DNA of 48,976 nucleotides from Anaerolineae bacterium (GTDB taxonomy: Bacteria > Chloroflexota > Anaerolineae > Anaerolineales > Anaerolineaceae), in contig JABLXM010000004.1 in the NCBI GenBank assembly GCA_013177815.1, forward strand, positions 1 to 48,976. Reading direction: 5' to 3'. Made by a program: the position numbers and the translations under genes. Positions 8,227 to 16,256 of the stretch are shown here, piece by piece. The notes below the pieces were generated by a model. It was not told the DNA's origin and searched no databases. It saw only the letters and a list, made by a program, of their open reading frames with translations. The stretch's first letter is position 1, and each line of letters opens with the position of its first letter.

Positions 8227-8973
8227 TCACCCGAAGATGATCTTCGCCATTTCGGCGGTGACGGCGCGCGGGTCGGCAGCCTGCCACACACGGCGCCCGA
8301 TGGCAACACCCGCAGCGCCGGCTTCCATAGCGCCCCTGACCATTGCGAGGGTATCGTCATCACCGGCGCCTTTGGGTCCACCCGCCACAATGATGGGGGT
8401 GCGGATCATTGCTGTGATCTGGCGGAAAGCTTCGACCTCGCCACAATAATTGGTCTTGATGACATCCGCGCCCAATTCCACCCCGATGCGTGCGGCATGG
8501 GCGATGGCTTCGGCATCGAAGGATTTCTTTTCCGGGGGCATCATCTCTGCCACCACCGGCATATCGTAAGACTGGGCGGCTTCTATCAGTTCGCCCAGCC
8601 AGCGATAGATGGCAACATCGCCGCTGCGACCGAAGAAGACCGAAACCGCCACTGCGTCGGCATCCATGCAGAGCGCGCTGCGAATGCCGGCGATGGGGGT
8701 CTCCTGTGAGGTATCGCTGGCAAGCCCGGGCGTCAGACTGAGGCGCAGCACCACCGCGGTGGAAGACGGCACCAGGTTGGCGGTCTGGCGGAAAAAGCCT
8801 GGACCGATGAGGAGCGCGTTGGCGCCGCCGGCGGTGACCTGCGAGATGATCTGGCGTGGATCGTGAATGCCCTTGACCGGACCGAGCCAGGAGGCGTGGT
8901 CGAGGGGCGAGAGCAGGCAGCGTTGCCTGTCCCCGATGAACAACCGCTTGAGTCTGCGTTCTTTACCAATCAT
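8227..8973 (-). CDS. Class I aldolase of the DhnA/LsrF type
   Basis: 248-aa TIM-barrel aldolase related to archaeal-type class I fructose-bisphosphate aldolase (DhnA/FbaB) and LsrF. The Schiff-base lysine is probably K173 in ADVIKTNY. SPLDHASWLGP near the N-terminus carries the family Asp25, and AGGPKG followed by GVAIGRRVWQ fits the phosphate-binding end of the barrel. The ATG at 8973 is chosen because GGAGAG lies 7 nt upstream; a TTG 12 nt earlier is next to the kinase stop. It is the last gene of the GntR-controlled operon, directly behind the FGGY kinase, so it probably cleaves or rearranges the kinase product. The exact substrate is unknown. Confidence 0.85.
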   Translation of the reverse strand: MIGKERRLKRLFIGDRQRCLLSPLDHASWLGPVKGIHDPRQIISQVTAGGANALLIGPGFFRQTANLVPSSTAVVLRLSLTPGLASDTSQETPIAGIRSALCMDADAVAVSVFFGRSGDVAIYRWLGELIEAAQSYDMPVVAEMMPPEKKSFDAEAIAHAARIGVELGADVIKTNYCGEVEAFRQITAMIRTPIIVAGGPKGAGDDDTLAMVRGAMEAGAAGVAIGRRVWQAADPRAVTAEMAKIIFG

Positions 8974-8985
8974 GAGTCTCTCCAA

Positions 8986-10473
8986 TTATTTATCAGTATC
9001 TTTGATGCTCTGCATGCTTTGCGCCGCATGATCCGCCCAGCGGCGGTAGCGGTCGTAGACGCTGTCGTAAACGGCGGCAACCCCTGGCTGCGGTTGATGG
9101 TGCGCCTGGGGAGCGCCGAAGGTGGCTGCCAGGGCAGCCTCGAAGGATGCGTACCAGCCGAGATGGTGTGCGCCGTAGGCGAAACAGGCGCGCGTGACGG
9201 TCTCTTGTTCGGAATAGATCACCACCGGTAAACCGCAGATGTCCGCCGCCATCTGTGCCCAACCGGGCGTGGCTGCGCCGCCGCCCGCCAGCGCGATCTC
9301 ATGAATGGACATACCCGCTTCTGCGAAGATATCCAGCAGGTAGCGCAGGCTGAACATAACGCCTTCCATGACTGCCCTCACAAGGTGGGGGCGTTGGTGC
9401 GCCAGGGTGAGACCGTAGAACCCTGCGCGCAGGGCATCATTCCAATATGGGCTGCGTTCGCCAGAGAGGAAGGGCAGGAAGATCAACCCCTCACCGCCGG
9501 GGGGGGTGGCGAGGGCTTCATTGACAACGGTGTTGAAATCCGCGTTCTCACCATAGAGCGCGCGCACTGCCCACTGCAACGCTGCGCCGGTGGTGGAGGA
9601 AACGCCACCCAATAAGGGCTGGGGCAACAACGGGTAGACATAGATGCGCTCGAGCGGGTCGGTGATGGATACGCCCGCGGGCAGCGGGGCAAAGACCATG
9701 GAGGACGAGCCCAGCGAGCAGGTGACTCTGCCGGGTTGGGAGGGCGCGCCGCTGATGAGCGCCAGCACATCGCCGGCGCCAACCAACACGCGCGCGCGGG
9801 GGTTGAGTCCAAAACGTTCTGCGATATGAGGTAACAGCGGGGCAGCCACCTCGTTCGGCTGTACCAGGGGCGGCAAAATAGAGGGAACGATATCCACGGC
9901 GTTCAGGCGGCTGGTTGCCCATTGATGGGTATCCCAATCCAGCAGCGCGGCGCCGCCGGCTTCGGTCACATCGGTGAGCCGTTGCCCGTTGAGGCGGAAG
10001 CGGATGTAATCCTTGACCCACAGGATGGTATGAACCTTCCGCAGCACTTGCGGCTGATGGCGCGCCAGCCACAACAATTTGGGCAGGGTGTAGGTCGAGT
10101 TGAGGCGGTACGCCGGCAGGTACAGGTTGCGCGCCAGTTCGGCGGTTTCGGCAGTGGCGCGGCGATCCATCCACAAGATGGTGGGAGGGATGATCTCGCC
10201 GGCTTCATCCAACAACACAGCGGTGTGCATCTGACCGGTGAGGACGATGGTGTGCACCTGCTGCAGGTCGTGCGAACGACCGAGTTCATCCAGCGCGGCG
10301 GAAAAAGCCCCCCACCAATCCTCCGGATTGGCTTCCGCCCAACCGGAGTGGGGCGTGCGGTTCTGGTAGCGCGCGCCAGCACTGGCAGTCACCTGCCCGT
10401 CGGGGGTATAGAGCACCACTTTGGTGGAGGAAGTGCCGATATCGGCGGTGAGGATGTAGTCGCCGGGCGTCAT
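8986..10473 (-). CDS. FGGY-family carbohydrate kinase (xylulokinase-like)
   Basis: 495-aa two-domain sugar kinase of the FGGY family, which phosphorylates ketoses, polyols or AI-2-like sugars with ATP. Visible family features are the N-terminal phosphate loop TADIGTSSTKVV, TGQMHTAVLLD in the sugar site, GAGDVLALISGA, and the C-terminal ATP-site motif ALAGGGAATPGWAQMAADICG. The ATG at 10473 overlaps the stop of the upstream amidohydrolase (ATGA), with GGAGG 7 nt before it. XylB is the nearest named type by eye, but pairing with a DhnA/LsrF-type aldolase and an amidohydrolase argues for a different substrate. Confidence 0.9.
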   Translation of the reverse strand: MTPGDYILTADIGTSSTKVVLYTPDGQVTASAGARYQNRTPHSGWAEANPEDWWGAFSAALDELGRSHDLQQVHTIVLTGQMHTAVLLDEAGEIIPPTILWMDRRATAETAELARNLYLPAYRLNSTYTLPKLLWLARHQPQVLRKVHTILWVKDYIRFRLNGQRLTDVTEAGGAALLDWDTHQWATSRLNAVDIVPSILPPLVQPNEVAAPLLPHIAERFGLNPRARVLVGAGDVLALISGAPSQPGRVTCSLGSSSMVFAPLPAGVSITDPLERIYVYPLLPQPLLGGVSSTTGAALQWAVRALYGENADFNTVVNEALATPPGGEGLIFLPFLSGERSPYWNDALRAGFYGLTLAHQRPHLVRAVMEGVMFSLRYLLDIFAEAGMSIHEIALAGGGAATPGWAQMAADICGLPVVIYSEQETVTRACFAYGAHHLGWYASFEAALAATFGAPQAHHQPQPGVAAVYDSVYDRYRRWADHAAQSMQSIKDTDK

Positions 10474-11663
10474 GGCGTGCCCTCCAGCCAATGGGTCAGC
10501 GGGCGACCCTGGATATAGACGGCGCTAATATCCGCGACGGTGGCGCGGTGCACCAATGTGCCCAGCAGGTTGCGGCTGTAGCGCCAGTTGGGGCGTGAAA
10601 GGTCAAAGGCGATGAAGCTGGCATGTTTGCCGACCTCCAGGCTGCCCAGGCGGTCATCCAGTTGGAGGGCGCGCGCGCCTTCGAGGGTGGCGGCGCGCAG
10701 CGCGGCTGCCGGATGCGCCAACGTGCCATCCTCATGCAGCCCGCAGACCAACCGGACGGCGGCGTCCATCTCGCGCAGCATGTCGGGCGCGTTGATCATC
10801 AGATTATCGCTGCCCAAACCGAAGGGCAAGCCGGCAGCCTGCCAGGCTGCCAGATCCGGCAGTCCATCACCGAGCAGCATGTTGGCGCGCGGGCAGGAGA
10901 CGCCGGTGACGCCGGCATCTGCCAGCCGCCGGAGGTCCTGCGGCGGGGTGTGCGTGAGGTGCACGGCGATATGCGGCTGCCAGGGCAGCGCGCGCACCGC
11001 CTGGCTGCTGCCAAAGCGCCGGCGGCTATCTTCCGATTGAGCACGGGTCTCATCGGCGTGAAGGGCGAAGAGCTTTTGCGAGAATTCGGCGCGCAACTGG
11101 CGCAGGACCGCTTCGGGGTAAGACTCCACGTCGCGCACGCCCAGACCTCCGCAGAAGGCGAGCAACTCGCGCCCTTCTGCCAGCAAGTCATCCTGCGGCA
11201 AGCCTTCGGTCATGCGGGCGAGGATGCGCACCTCGATCGGCAGCCCATGGCGGGCTTCCTCCAACAGGCGGGCGCCGGGGACGCCTTGCTCCCGAAAATC
11301 GGCGCAGGCGATGACCCCGCCGGTGAGCATCTCCAGCAGCGCCTGGCGCATCATGGCAACGTGATCGGCAGGGGCGAGCCGGCTCAAAAAGCGGTGTTTG
11401 ACCCCATCCGGCGGGATGACCACCTGTTCCATAGGCAGACCCAAACCCAGTTCTTTGGCACCGGCATCGCCGACGTGGGTGTGAGCGTCGATGAACATGG
11501 GACAGAGCAACTGGTTATCCAGCCGAACCAGGGGAACGCGCGGTTCCGGCGCGCCGATGCGCGTGATCACGCCATCTTCCACCAGGAGCGTGAAGCTGGT
11601 GTGCAGTTCCATGCTTTCGCCGGCGATGAGCGCGGTGGGGAGGAAACATACGGGTTCTGCCAC
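10470..11663 (-). CDS. Amidohydrolase-superfamily deaminase-like protein
   Basis: 397-aa metal-dependent hydrolase of the cytosine-deaminase/chlorohydrolase type. Metal and catalytic residues are visible: H61 and H63 (DAHTHVG), H202 (LHADE), H235/H238 (HLTHTP) and D286 (GLGSDN). The small beta domain is at both ends, with the usual C-terminal DRLGSLEVGKHASFIAFD. The start is GTG, 6 bp after the stop of the permease gene, with AAAGGA upstream. It overlaps the kinase by 4 bp. Because it lies in a sugar-uptake and kinase operon, it may remove an amino group from the imported compound. This is inferred; the substrate is not readable from the sequence. Confidence 0.85.
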   Translation of the reverse strand: MAEPVCFLPTALIAGESMELHTSFTLLVEDGVITRIGAPEPRVPLVRLDNQLLCPMFIDAHTHVGDAGAKELGLGLPMEQVVIPPDGVKHRFLSRLAPADHVAMMRQALLEMLTGGVIACADFREQGVPGARLLEEARHGLPIEVRILARMTEGLPQDDLLAEGRELLAFCGGLGVRDVESYPEAVLRQLRAEFSQKLFALHADETRAQSEDSRRRFGSSQAVRALPWQPHIAVHLTHTPPQDLRRLADAGVTGVSCPRANMLLGDGLPDLAAWQAAGLPFGLGSDNLMINAPDMLREMDAAVRLVCGLHEDGTLAHPAAALRAATLEGARALQLDDRLGSLEVGKHASFIAFDLSRPNWRYSRNLLGTLVHRATVADISAVYIQGRPLTHWLEGTP

Positions 11664-11669
11664 GCGCAG

Positions 11670-12500
11670 CTATCCTTTGGTGGCGCCCATGGTAAGCCCT
11701 TGAACGAAATAACGATTGAGGAAGAGGGAAATGATGACCGCCGGGATGATGGCAAAGACCGAGAGGGTTGCCATGCGTCCCCAGCCGATCTCTACGGCGC
11801 TGAAGGACGCCAGGATGCCAAGCGGGATGGTCTTGGTCTTGGGCGAGGTGAGCATGAGGGCAAAGAGGAAATCGTTCCAAGAATATATAAAGGTATAGAG
11901 CGCCGAAGCTGCGACGCCGGGGATGGAAAGCGGCAGCGCCACTTTGAAAAAGGCGCCGATGCGCGAAGCGCCATCCACCCAGGCGGCTTCTTCCATCTCA
12001 CGCGGTACATCGGCGAAGTAACTACGCATCATCCAGACGACGAACGAGGCGTCGAAGGCGGTATCGATCAAGATGACCGCCCAGTAGCTGCCCAACAAAT
12101 GGACATCGCGCATGATGAGATAGAACGGGATGAGCATGGCAATGGGCGGAACCATCAGCAACAGGAGGAAAAAGTAAGATGAAAGGTTGATGAGGCGTGA
12201 TTTGGTGCGGGCGATGGCGTAGCCCGCCGGCACACCCAACGCCAGGCTGAGGGTGGTGGCGCCGGTGGAGATGATGAGGCTGTTGAGGATGAACTTGCCG
12301 GTGGCGGCGTTATCGAGGGCTTCCTGGAAGTTCTTGAAGGTCCAATCGAATAAGAACCATTTGGGCGGAATGGCGAAGGCATCGCGCCCGTACTTGAAGG
12401 CGGTGGTGACCAACCAGACGATGGGGAACATAAAGAAGATGATTACCAGCACGGTCAGCAGGGTGAGGATGACCTTTTCGGCTGCGGATTTTTTGTGCAT
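11670..12500 (-). CDS. CUT1-type ABC sugar permease (MalG-like)
   Basis: 276-aa inner-membrane subunit with six predicted membrane helices. The cytoplasmic EAA loop is visible as EEAAWVDGASRIGAFFKVALP, ending with the family C-terminus FLNRYFVQGLTMGATKG. It forms a heterodimer with the upstream MalF-like subunit. AAGGAAA precedes the ATG at 12500, 10 bp after the partner's stop. No ABC ATPase is encoded in this operon, so a shared MsmK/MalK-type ATPase elsewhere must drive it. Confidence 0.93.
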   Translation of the reverse strand: MHKKSAAEKVILTLLTVLVIIFFMFPIVWLVTTAFKYGRDAFAIPPKWFLFDWTFKNFQEALDNAATGKFILNSLIISTGATTLSLALGVPAGYAIARTKSRLINLSSYFFLLLLMVPPIAMLIPFYLIMRDVHLLGSYWAVILIDTAFDASFVVWMMRSYFADVPREMEEAAWVDGASRIGAFFKVALPLSIPGVAASALYTFIYSWNDFLFALMLTSPKTKTIPLGILASFSAVEIGWGRMATLSVFAIIPAVIISLFLNRYFVQGLTMGATKG

Positions 12501-12510
12501 GTGCGTTTCC

Positions 12511-13416
12511 TTAGAGTTGCTGGCGTTCCAGCACCATGATGTAGAGGATGGACAAAATGGCTACGATCACCAGGAGGATGTTGGCGAGCGCTGCGGCGTA
12601 ACCCATATCGAAGAAGGTGAGACCGACCTTGTAGATCTGATAGTTGAGGACGGTGGTGAGGGTGCCCGGACCGCCGGCGGTGGTGGCATAGATGGTATCG
12701 AAGACTTTGAAGGACTGCATGGTGCGCAGCAGCAACACGACCAGGAAGGTTGGTTTGAGCAGCGGCAAGGTCAGGTACCAAAAGGATTGCAGGCGCGAAG
12801 CGCCATCGACGGTGGCGGCTTCATAAGGCTCGGTGGGCAGCGATTTGATCCCCGCCAGGAAGAGGATCATCACCAGGGGCGTCCACTCCCAGACATCCAC
12901 CAGGATGATCGACGGCATGGCGAGATGGAGCTCCGATAGCGGACCCCGCCCCAGATCGATGCCGAGTTGGGCAAGATAATAAGGAATGATGCCAAAATCA
13001 ACGTTATAGAGGGATTTCCACACCAGCCCAACCACCAATGGCGGCAGCGCCATGGGTATGAGCAGGAAAGAGCGGATGATTTGGGCGATGCGGGTTTCGG
13101 CGGATAGCAGCAACGCCATGCCCAGCCCCAGCAGGATCTCGACCACGACGGTGCCGGCGACGTAGACCAGGGTTGCTTTGACCGAGTTGGTGATAACCTC
13201 GTCGGTGAAGGCGCGCAGGTAGTTGCCGAAGCCAACGAAGGTTTGGGTCTGGTTGGGGTCAGTCAGACGGTAATCGAACAAGCTGATGCGGAACGAGAAG
13301 AACAACGGATAGATGGCGATGACGACGACGAAGATGAGCAGCGGCAGCGCCAACAGCAGGTAGGAGCCATCGTTGGTGATGAACCGCCGCATTGTCTTGG
13401 TGAAGGATTGGGTCAC
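12511..13416 (-). CDS. CUT1-type ABC sugar permease (MalF-like)
   Basis: 301-aa membrane subunit, six helices, with the EAA loop at YEAATVDGASRLQSFWYLTLP. The TTAGGPGTLT segment and FDTIYATTAGGP are typical of MalF-type proteins. The GTG at 13416 is preferred: GGAGG sits 6 nt upstream, while a TTG at 13428 is part of the ribosome-binding site itself. It follows the solute-binding protein gene, separated by a hairpin at 13441-13469. Confidence 0.93.
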   Translation of the reverse strand: MTQSFTKTMRRFITNDGSYLLLALPLLIFVVVIAIYPLFFSFRISLFDYRLTDPNQTQTFVGFGNYLRAFTDEVITNSVKATLVYVAGTVVVEILLGLGMALLLSAETRIAQIIRSFLLIPMALPPLVVGLVWKSLYNVDFGIIPYYLAQLGIDLGRGPLSELHLAMPSIILVDVWEWTPLVMILFLAGIKSLPTEPYEAATVDGASRLQSFWYLTLPLLKPTFLVVLLLRTMQSFKVFDTIYATTAGGPGTLTTVLNYQIYKVGLTFFDMGYAAALANILLVIVAILSILYIMVLERQQL

Positions 13417-13440
13417 GCACGCCTCCAATTAGGGGAAGGT

Positions 13441-13469
13441 GGGGTGCTCACCGCCCAGGCGAGCACCCC
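13441..13469 (-). terminator. Intra-operon hairpin after the solute-binding protein gene
   Basis: A 9-bp GC-rich stem (GGGGTGCTC with GAGCACCCC) plus inner pairs and a short loop, without a U-tract, lies between the binding-protein gene and the permease genes. Such hairpins commonly stabilise upstream mRNA or attenuate readthrough, which gives more binding protein than permease. Confidence 0.6.
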
Positions 13470-13493
13470 GGTTTGCATCAATCAGGTTGCCCG

Positions 13494-14852
13494 TTAGGGC
13501 ATGTTGGCTTCGATTTGCGTCTGAGCCTTATCGAGCGCGTCCTGGGCAGTTTCCTGCCCGGTCAGGAACGCGTTGACGTAGGTGCCCAGAGCATCCTCGA
13601 CGATGGAGTACTGCGGGAAGCGCGGGCGATAATCGCCATTGCCTTTCTCGAAGGACTCGAGCATCAGCGGCAACCACGGGTATTCTGCTACCAGTTCCGG
13701 ATCGGTGAGGGTGGAGCGGCGGATGGGGGCGCCATCATGGCGGAGCCATTCCTTCTGCACTTCTTCGGAGGTCACCCACTTGATGAACTCCCAGGCGGCT
13801 TCCTGCTTGACGGGGTCGGAATCGGCGTTGATGCCGATGCCCCAGCCACCGAAGCCGTATTGGGGCTCCATGCCTTCAGAGACGGGCGCTTTGGTGATAT
13901 CGACCAGACCGACGATGTTGGAGATCTCGGGGTTCTCATAGCCGGCGCGGGCGATGCTCCAGCCTTCCATCATGGCGACGATGCCATCGCGGAAGGCGGA
14001 TTCGCGCTGATCCCACCAGTAGTCGGCGGCGCCTGGGGGCGCATAGTCGAACAGCGAGCCGAAGAATTCCAGGATTGCGACGTTCTCTGGGGTGTTGACC
14101 TTGACGTTGCCGTCAGCATCCAGGATGGTGCCGCCGTGCTGCTGCACAAATGCCATGAAGTCCTGCGCGCCAGCCGAGCCAGCGCCCAGCAGGGCGATGC
14201 CGTACTGCGAGCCATCTTCTTTGGTGAGCGCCTGAGCGGCGGCGAGCAGTTCTTCCTGGGTGGCGGGCGGCTCGATGCCGGCTTCAGCCAGCAGGTCGGC
14301 GCGATAGTTGAGGACGTTGGCGTAACCTGCCAGCGGGAACGCGTAGTGCTTGCCTTCCCATTCGCCCAGGGTCCAGGCGACGGGCATGATGTCATCGAGG
14401 TTCATTTCTTCGGCGTCGCGCGCCATGAAGTCATCCAGCGCCAGGGTGTAGCCGTTGGCGCCGTATTCGCCGGACCAGACGATATCGACCGTCATCAGGT
14501 CATACTGGGCGGTATCGCCGACGAAATCCGCCACTGTCTTGGTGCGGAGATCGACATAGCCAAGTTCGTCCATGACGACTTTGATGCCGGTTTCCTCTTC
14601 GAAGACCGGGATCAGATAGCGGAAGGCGGCGACGTACTGGTCGGTCATGGAAGCGAGGGATAATTCAACCCCCTCGTAGGGTTTTGCTTCCTCCATGGGG
14701 GGCGCCGTGGTGGCTTCGGGGGGCACCGCGGTGGGCGCCTCTTCGGCGGGGGGTTCGGCGGGCGCCTCGGTGGCGGCGGGACCGCAGCCCACCATGCCAA
14801 CCAACAGCGTCAGTGCCAGAACCAGGTAAAGCGCAACTTTCATCTTTTGCAT
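13494..14852 (-). CDS. Extracellular solute-binding lipoprotein, family 1 (CUT1 importer)
   Basis: 452-aa substrate-binding lipoprotein. The signal peptide ends in lipobox LVGMVGC (Cys23), followed by a Pro/Ala/Glu linker to about residue 58 and then a mature family-1 binding domain (EEETGIKVVMDELGY, YAFPLAGYANVLNYRADLLAEAG, EAAWEFIKWVTSEEVQ). AGGAGC lies 6 nt before the ATG at 14852; a longer frame to 14963 lacks a reasonable start. It is the first gene after gntR and the specificity determinant of the importer. The ligand is unknown. Confidence 0.93.
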   Translation of the reverse strand: MQKMKVALYLVLALTLLVGMVGCGPAATEAPAEPPAEEAPTAVPPEATTAPPMEEAKPYEGVELSLASMTDQYVAAFRYLIPVFEEETGIKVVMDELGYVDLRTKTVADFVGDTAQYDLMTVDIVWSGEYGANGYTLALDDFMARDAEEMNLDDIMPVAWTLGEWEGKHYAFPLAGYANVLNYRADLLAEAGIEPPATQEELLAAAQALTKEDGSQYGIALLGAGSAGAQDFMAFVQQHGGTILDADGNVKVNTPENVAILEFFGSLFDYAPPGAADYWWDQRESAFRDGIVAMMEGWSIARAGYENPEISNIVGLVDITKAPVSEGMEPQYGFGGWGIGINADSDPVKQEAAWEFIKWVTSEEVQKEWLRHDGAPIRRSTLTDPELVAEYPWLPLMLESFEKGNGDYRPRFPQYSIVEDALGTYVNAFLTGQETAQDALDKAQTQIEANMP

Positions 14853-15020
14853 GATCTGCTCCTTTTTACTTGATAGTTGATCGAAACAACCCATACACAG
14901 ACAGCGGTGAAACTTCTTGGTTTTGCTTTCTCTTTTCTCTCGTTCGCCTCCTTGTTCGGTCAAAGGGTGTTGGTCGGCACCTGGCGGCGACCATGTGATC
15001 GACCGCCGGCGCCTGGGGGG

Positions 15021-15758
15021 TCAGCGCAGCAGGTGCAGCGCGTATTTGTACATATCACTGCGGCTGATGACGCGGTGATATTCCAATGGCTGGTCATTGA
15101 GGGTGCAGACGACGCCCTCTACCTGCAGCAAAGGTGCACCGGGCGGTACGCCCAGCAGGCGCGCTTTTTCGGCATCGGCGGCGATGGCTTCGATGGTCTT
15201 GTCCGCTTCCAGCAGGGGGATGCGTTTGGTCTCGAACAGGCGGTAGAGCGAGCCGGCGCGCTCCAACTCTTCGCGATTCATGCAGGTGCCTTGCGGCATG
15301 TGGATGTAGGAATCGTTGATGGCGACCGGCAGTTGTTGCACATAGCGCAGACGGGTGACGTGGATGACGGGGGTATCGGCTGGGATGCGCAGCAGTTTGG
15401 CGATGGCGGCGGGCGCCGGGGCGGTTTCATAATCCAGGATGCGGGCAGTGGCTTCGTAGCCGTGGGCTTTCATGTCCTCGGTGAAACTGGTGAGTTGGGA
15501 GAGACCGCGGTTGAGGGCGCTCTTCTCGCGCAGGACGATGGTGCCCCTGCCAGGCGTGCGGGAGATATAACCTTCGTATTCCAACTCTTGCATGGCGCGG
15601 CGAACGGTGGCGCGGCTGAGGTTGTAGGATTGCACCAGGTTCATTTCGGGGGGCAGCACCGATCCGGCGGGGTAAACGCCGGCGTTGAGTTCCTCGATCA
15701 GGATCTCTTTGAGCTGGTAATAGAGGGGAAGCGGAGAACGCCGGTCGATGGCATTCAC
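15021..15758 (-). CDS. GntR-family (HutC subfamily) transcriptional regulator
   Basis: 245-aa repressor with an N-terminal winged helix (residues about 10-75; LSRATVRRAMQELEYEGYISRTPGRGT) and a C-terminal UTRA ligand-binding domain (about 95-240). The GTG start has AGGAGC 8 nt upstream. It heads the sugar-uptake operon on the minus strand, 168 bp before the binding-protein gene. A perfect 24-bp palindrome just downstream of its -10 box is the probable operator, so it most likely represses itself and the operon until the pathway compound binds the UTRA domain. Confidence 0.93.
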   Translation of the reverse strand: MNAIDRRSPLPLYYQLKEILIEELNAGVYPAGSVLPPEMNLVQSYNLSRATVRRAMQELEYEGYISRTPGRGTIVLREKSALNRGLSQLTSFTEDMKAHGYEATARILDYETAPAPAAIAKLLRIPADTPVIHVTRLRYVQQLPVAINDSYIHMPQGTCMNREELERAGSLYRLFETKRIPLLEADKTIEAIAADAEKARLLGVPPGAPLLQVEGVVCTLNDQPLEYHRVISRSDMYKYALHLLR

Positions 15759-15812
15759 TGGACTTGCTCCTGGTACGCTGACGGGGTTCGTATCACGGGT
15801 GGGGTCCTAAAG

Positions 15813-15836
15813 GTCAGAATGTACGTACATTCTGAC
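15813..15836. promoter_or_regulatory. 24-bp perfect palindromic operator for the GntR regulator
   Basis: The half-site GTCAGAATGTAC is followed immediately by its exact reverse complement. It lies at the predicted transcription start, 6 bp downstream of the gntR -10 box, where a bound dimer would block transcription. Assignment to this regulator is by position and by the HutC-type TGTA/TACA core. Confidence 0.8.
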
Positions 15837-15842
15837 AAAGAC

Positions 15843-15870
15843 ATTATAACAAAACAGGAAAAAAAGTCAA
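15843..15870 (-). promoter_or_regulatory. Promoter of the gntR operon
   Basis: Minus-strand TTGACT (15865-15870) and TATAAT (15843-15848) with a 16-bp spacer, directly upstream of the palindromic operator. Confidence 0.75.
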
Positions 15871-16256
15871 GCGGGGAAAAGCGGTGTGGGACGGGCAAGG
15901 GGTGAACAGTCAATGCGCGATGAGTTGATTGGCTGGGGGGTGAGGTGTGGCTGTGGCGAGAGCCAGGAGAGGTGGAAAGGGGTATGACAAGCCAATGAGA
16001 AAAACGGCGAATGCAGGCGCGAACCGCATGAAAAAACTATTGAAATTGCCAAAACCTCGATGTATACTAACGATGCACAGGATAGCGCGGGTTTCCCTGT
16101 GAATCTCATACGTTCCAGAATTCAATAAACGATAGTCGTTGCGGTTGCTATGGAAAGATCCTATCGCATGGATGGGAGGGATTAGCGAGCCTGCACGATA
16201 AACAGTTCTTCAAACATCTAATCAATCTATGGATATGGGTTGCATGAGGAGGCGGT
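15871..16256. other. Non-coding leader region of the first beta-helix gene
   Basis: No gene is seen. A plausible plus-strand promoter is TTGAAA (16040-16045), a 17-bp spacer and TATACT (16063-16068). It would give a leader of about 180 nt that begins with a small hairpin (CACAGG with CCTGTG, 16076-16101). No known riboswitch consensus was recognised. The part nearer gntR is G-rich and featureless. Confidence 0.5.

Noticed and set aside
10623-12182. 519-codon plus-strand open frame over the amidohydrolase and permease genes
   Set aside because: Antisense to two clear genes, with no ribosome-binding site and Gln/His/Gly-rich shadow composition.
13473-15905. Long plus-strand frames opposite the binding-protein and gntR genes
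   Set aside because: Shadows of GC-rich codon use; the minus-strand genes have clear domains and starts.
16069-16256. Possible riboswitch in the long leader of beta-helix gene 1
   Set aside because: Only one small hairpin is evident; c-di-GMP and other consensus elements were not matched.
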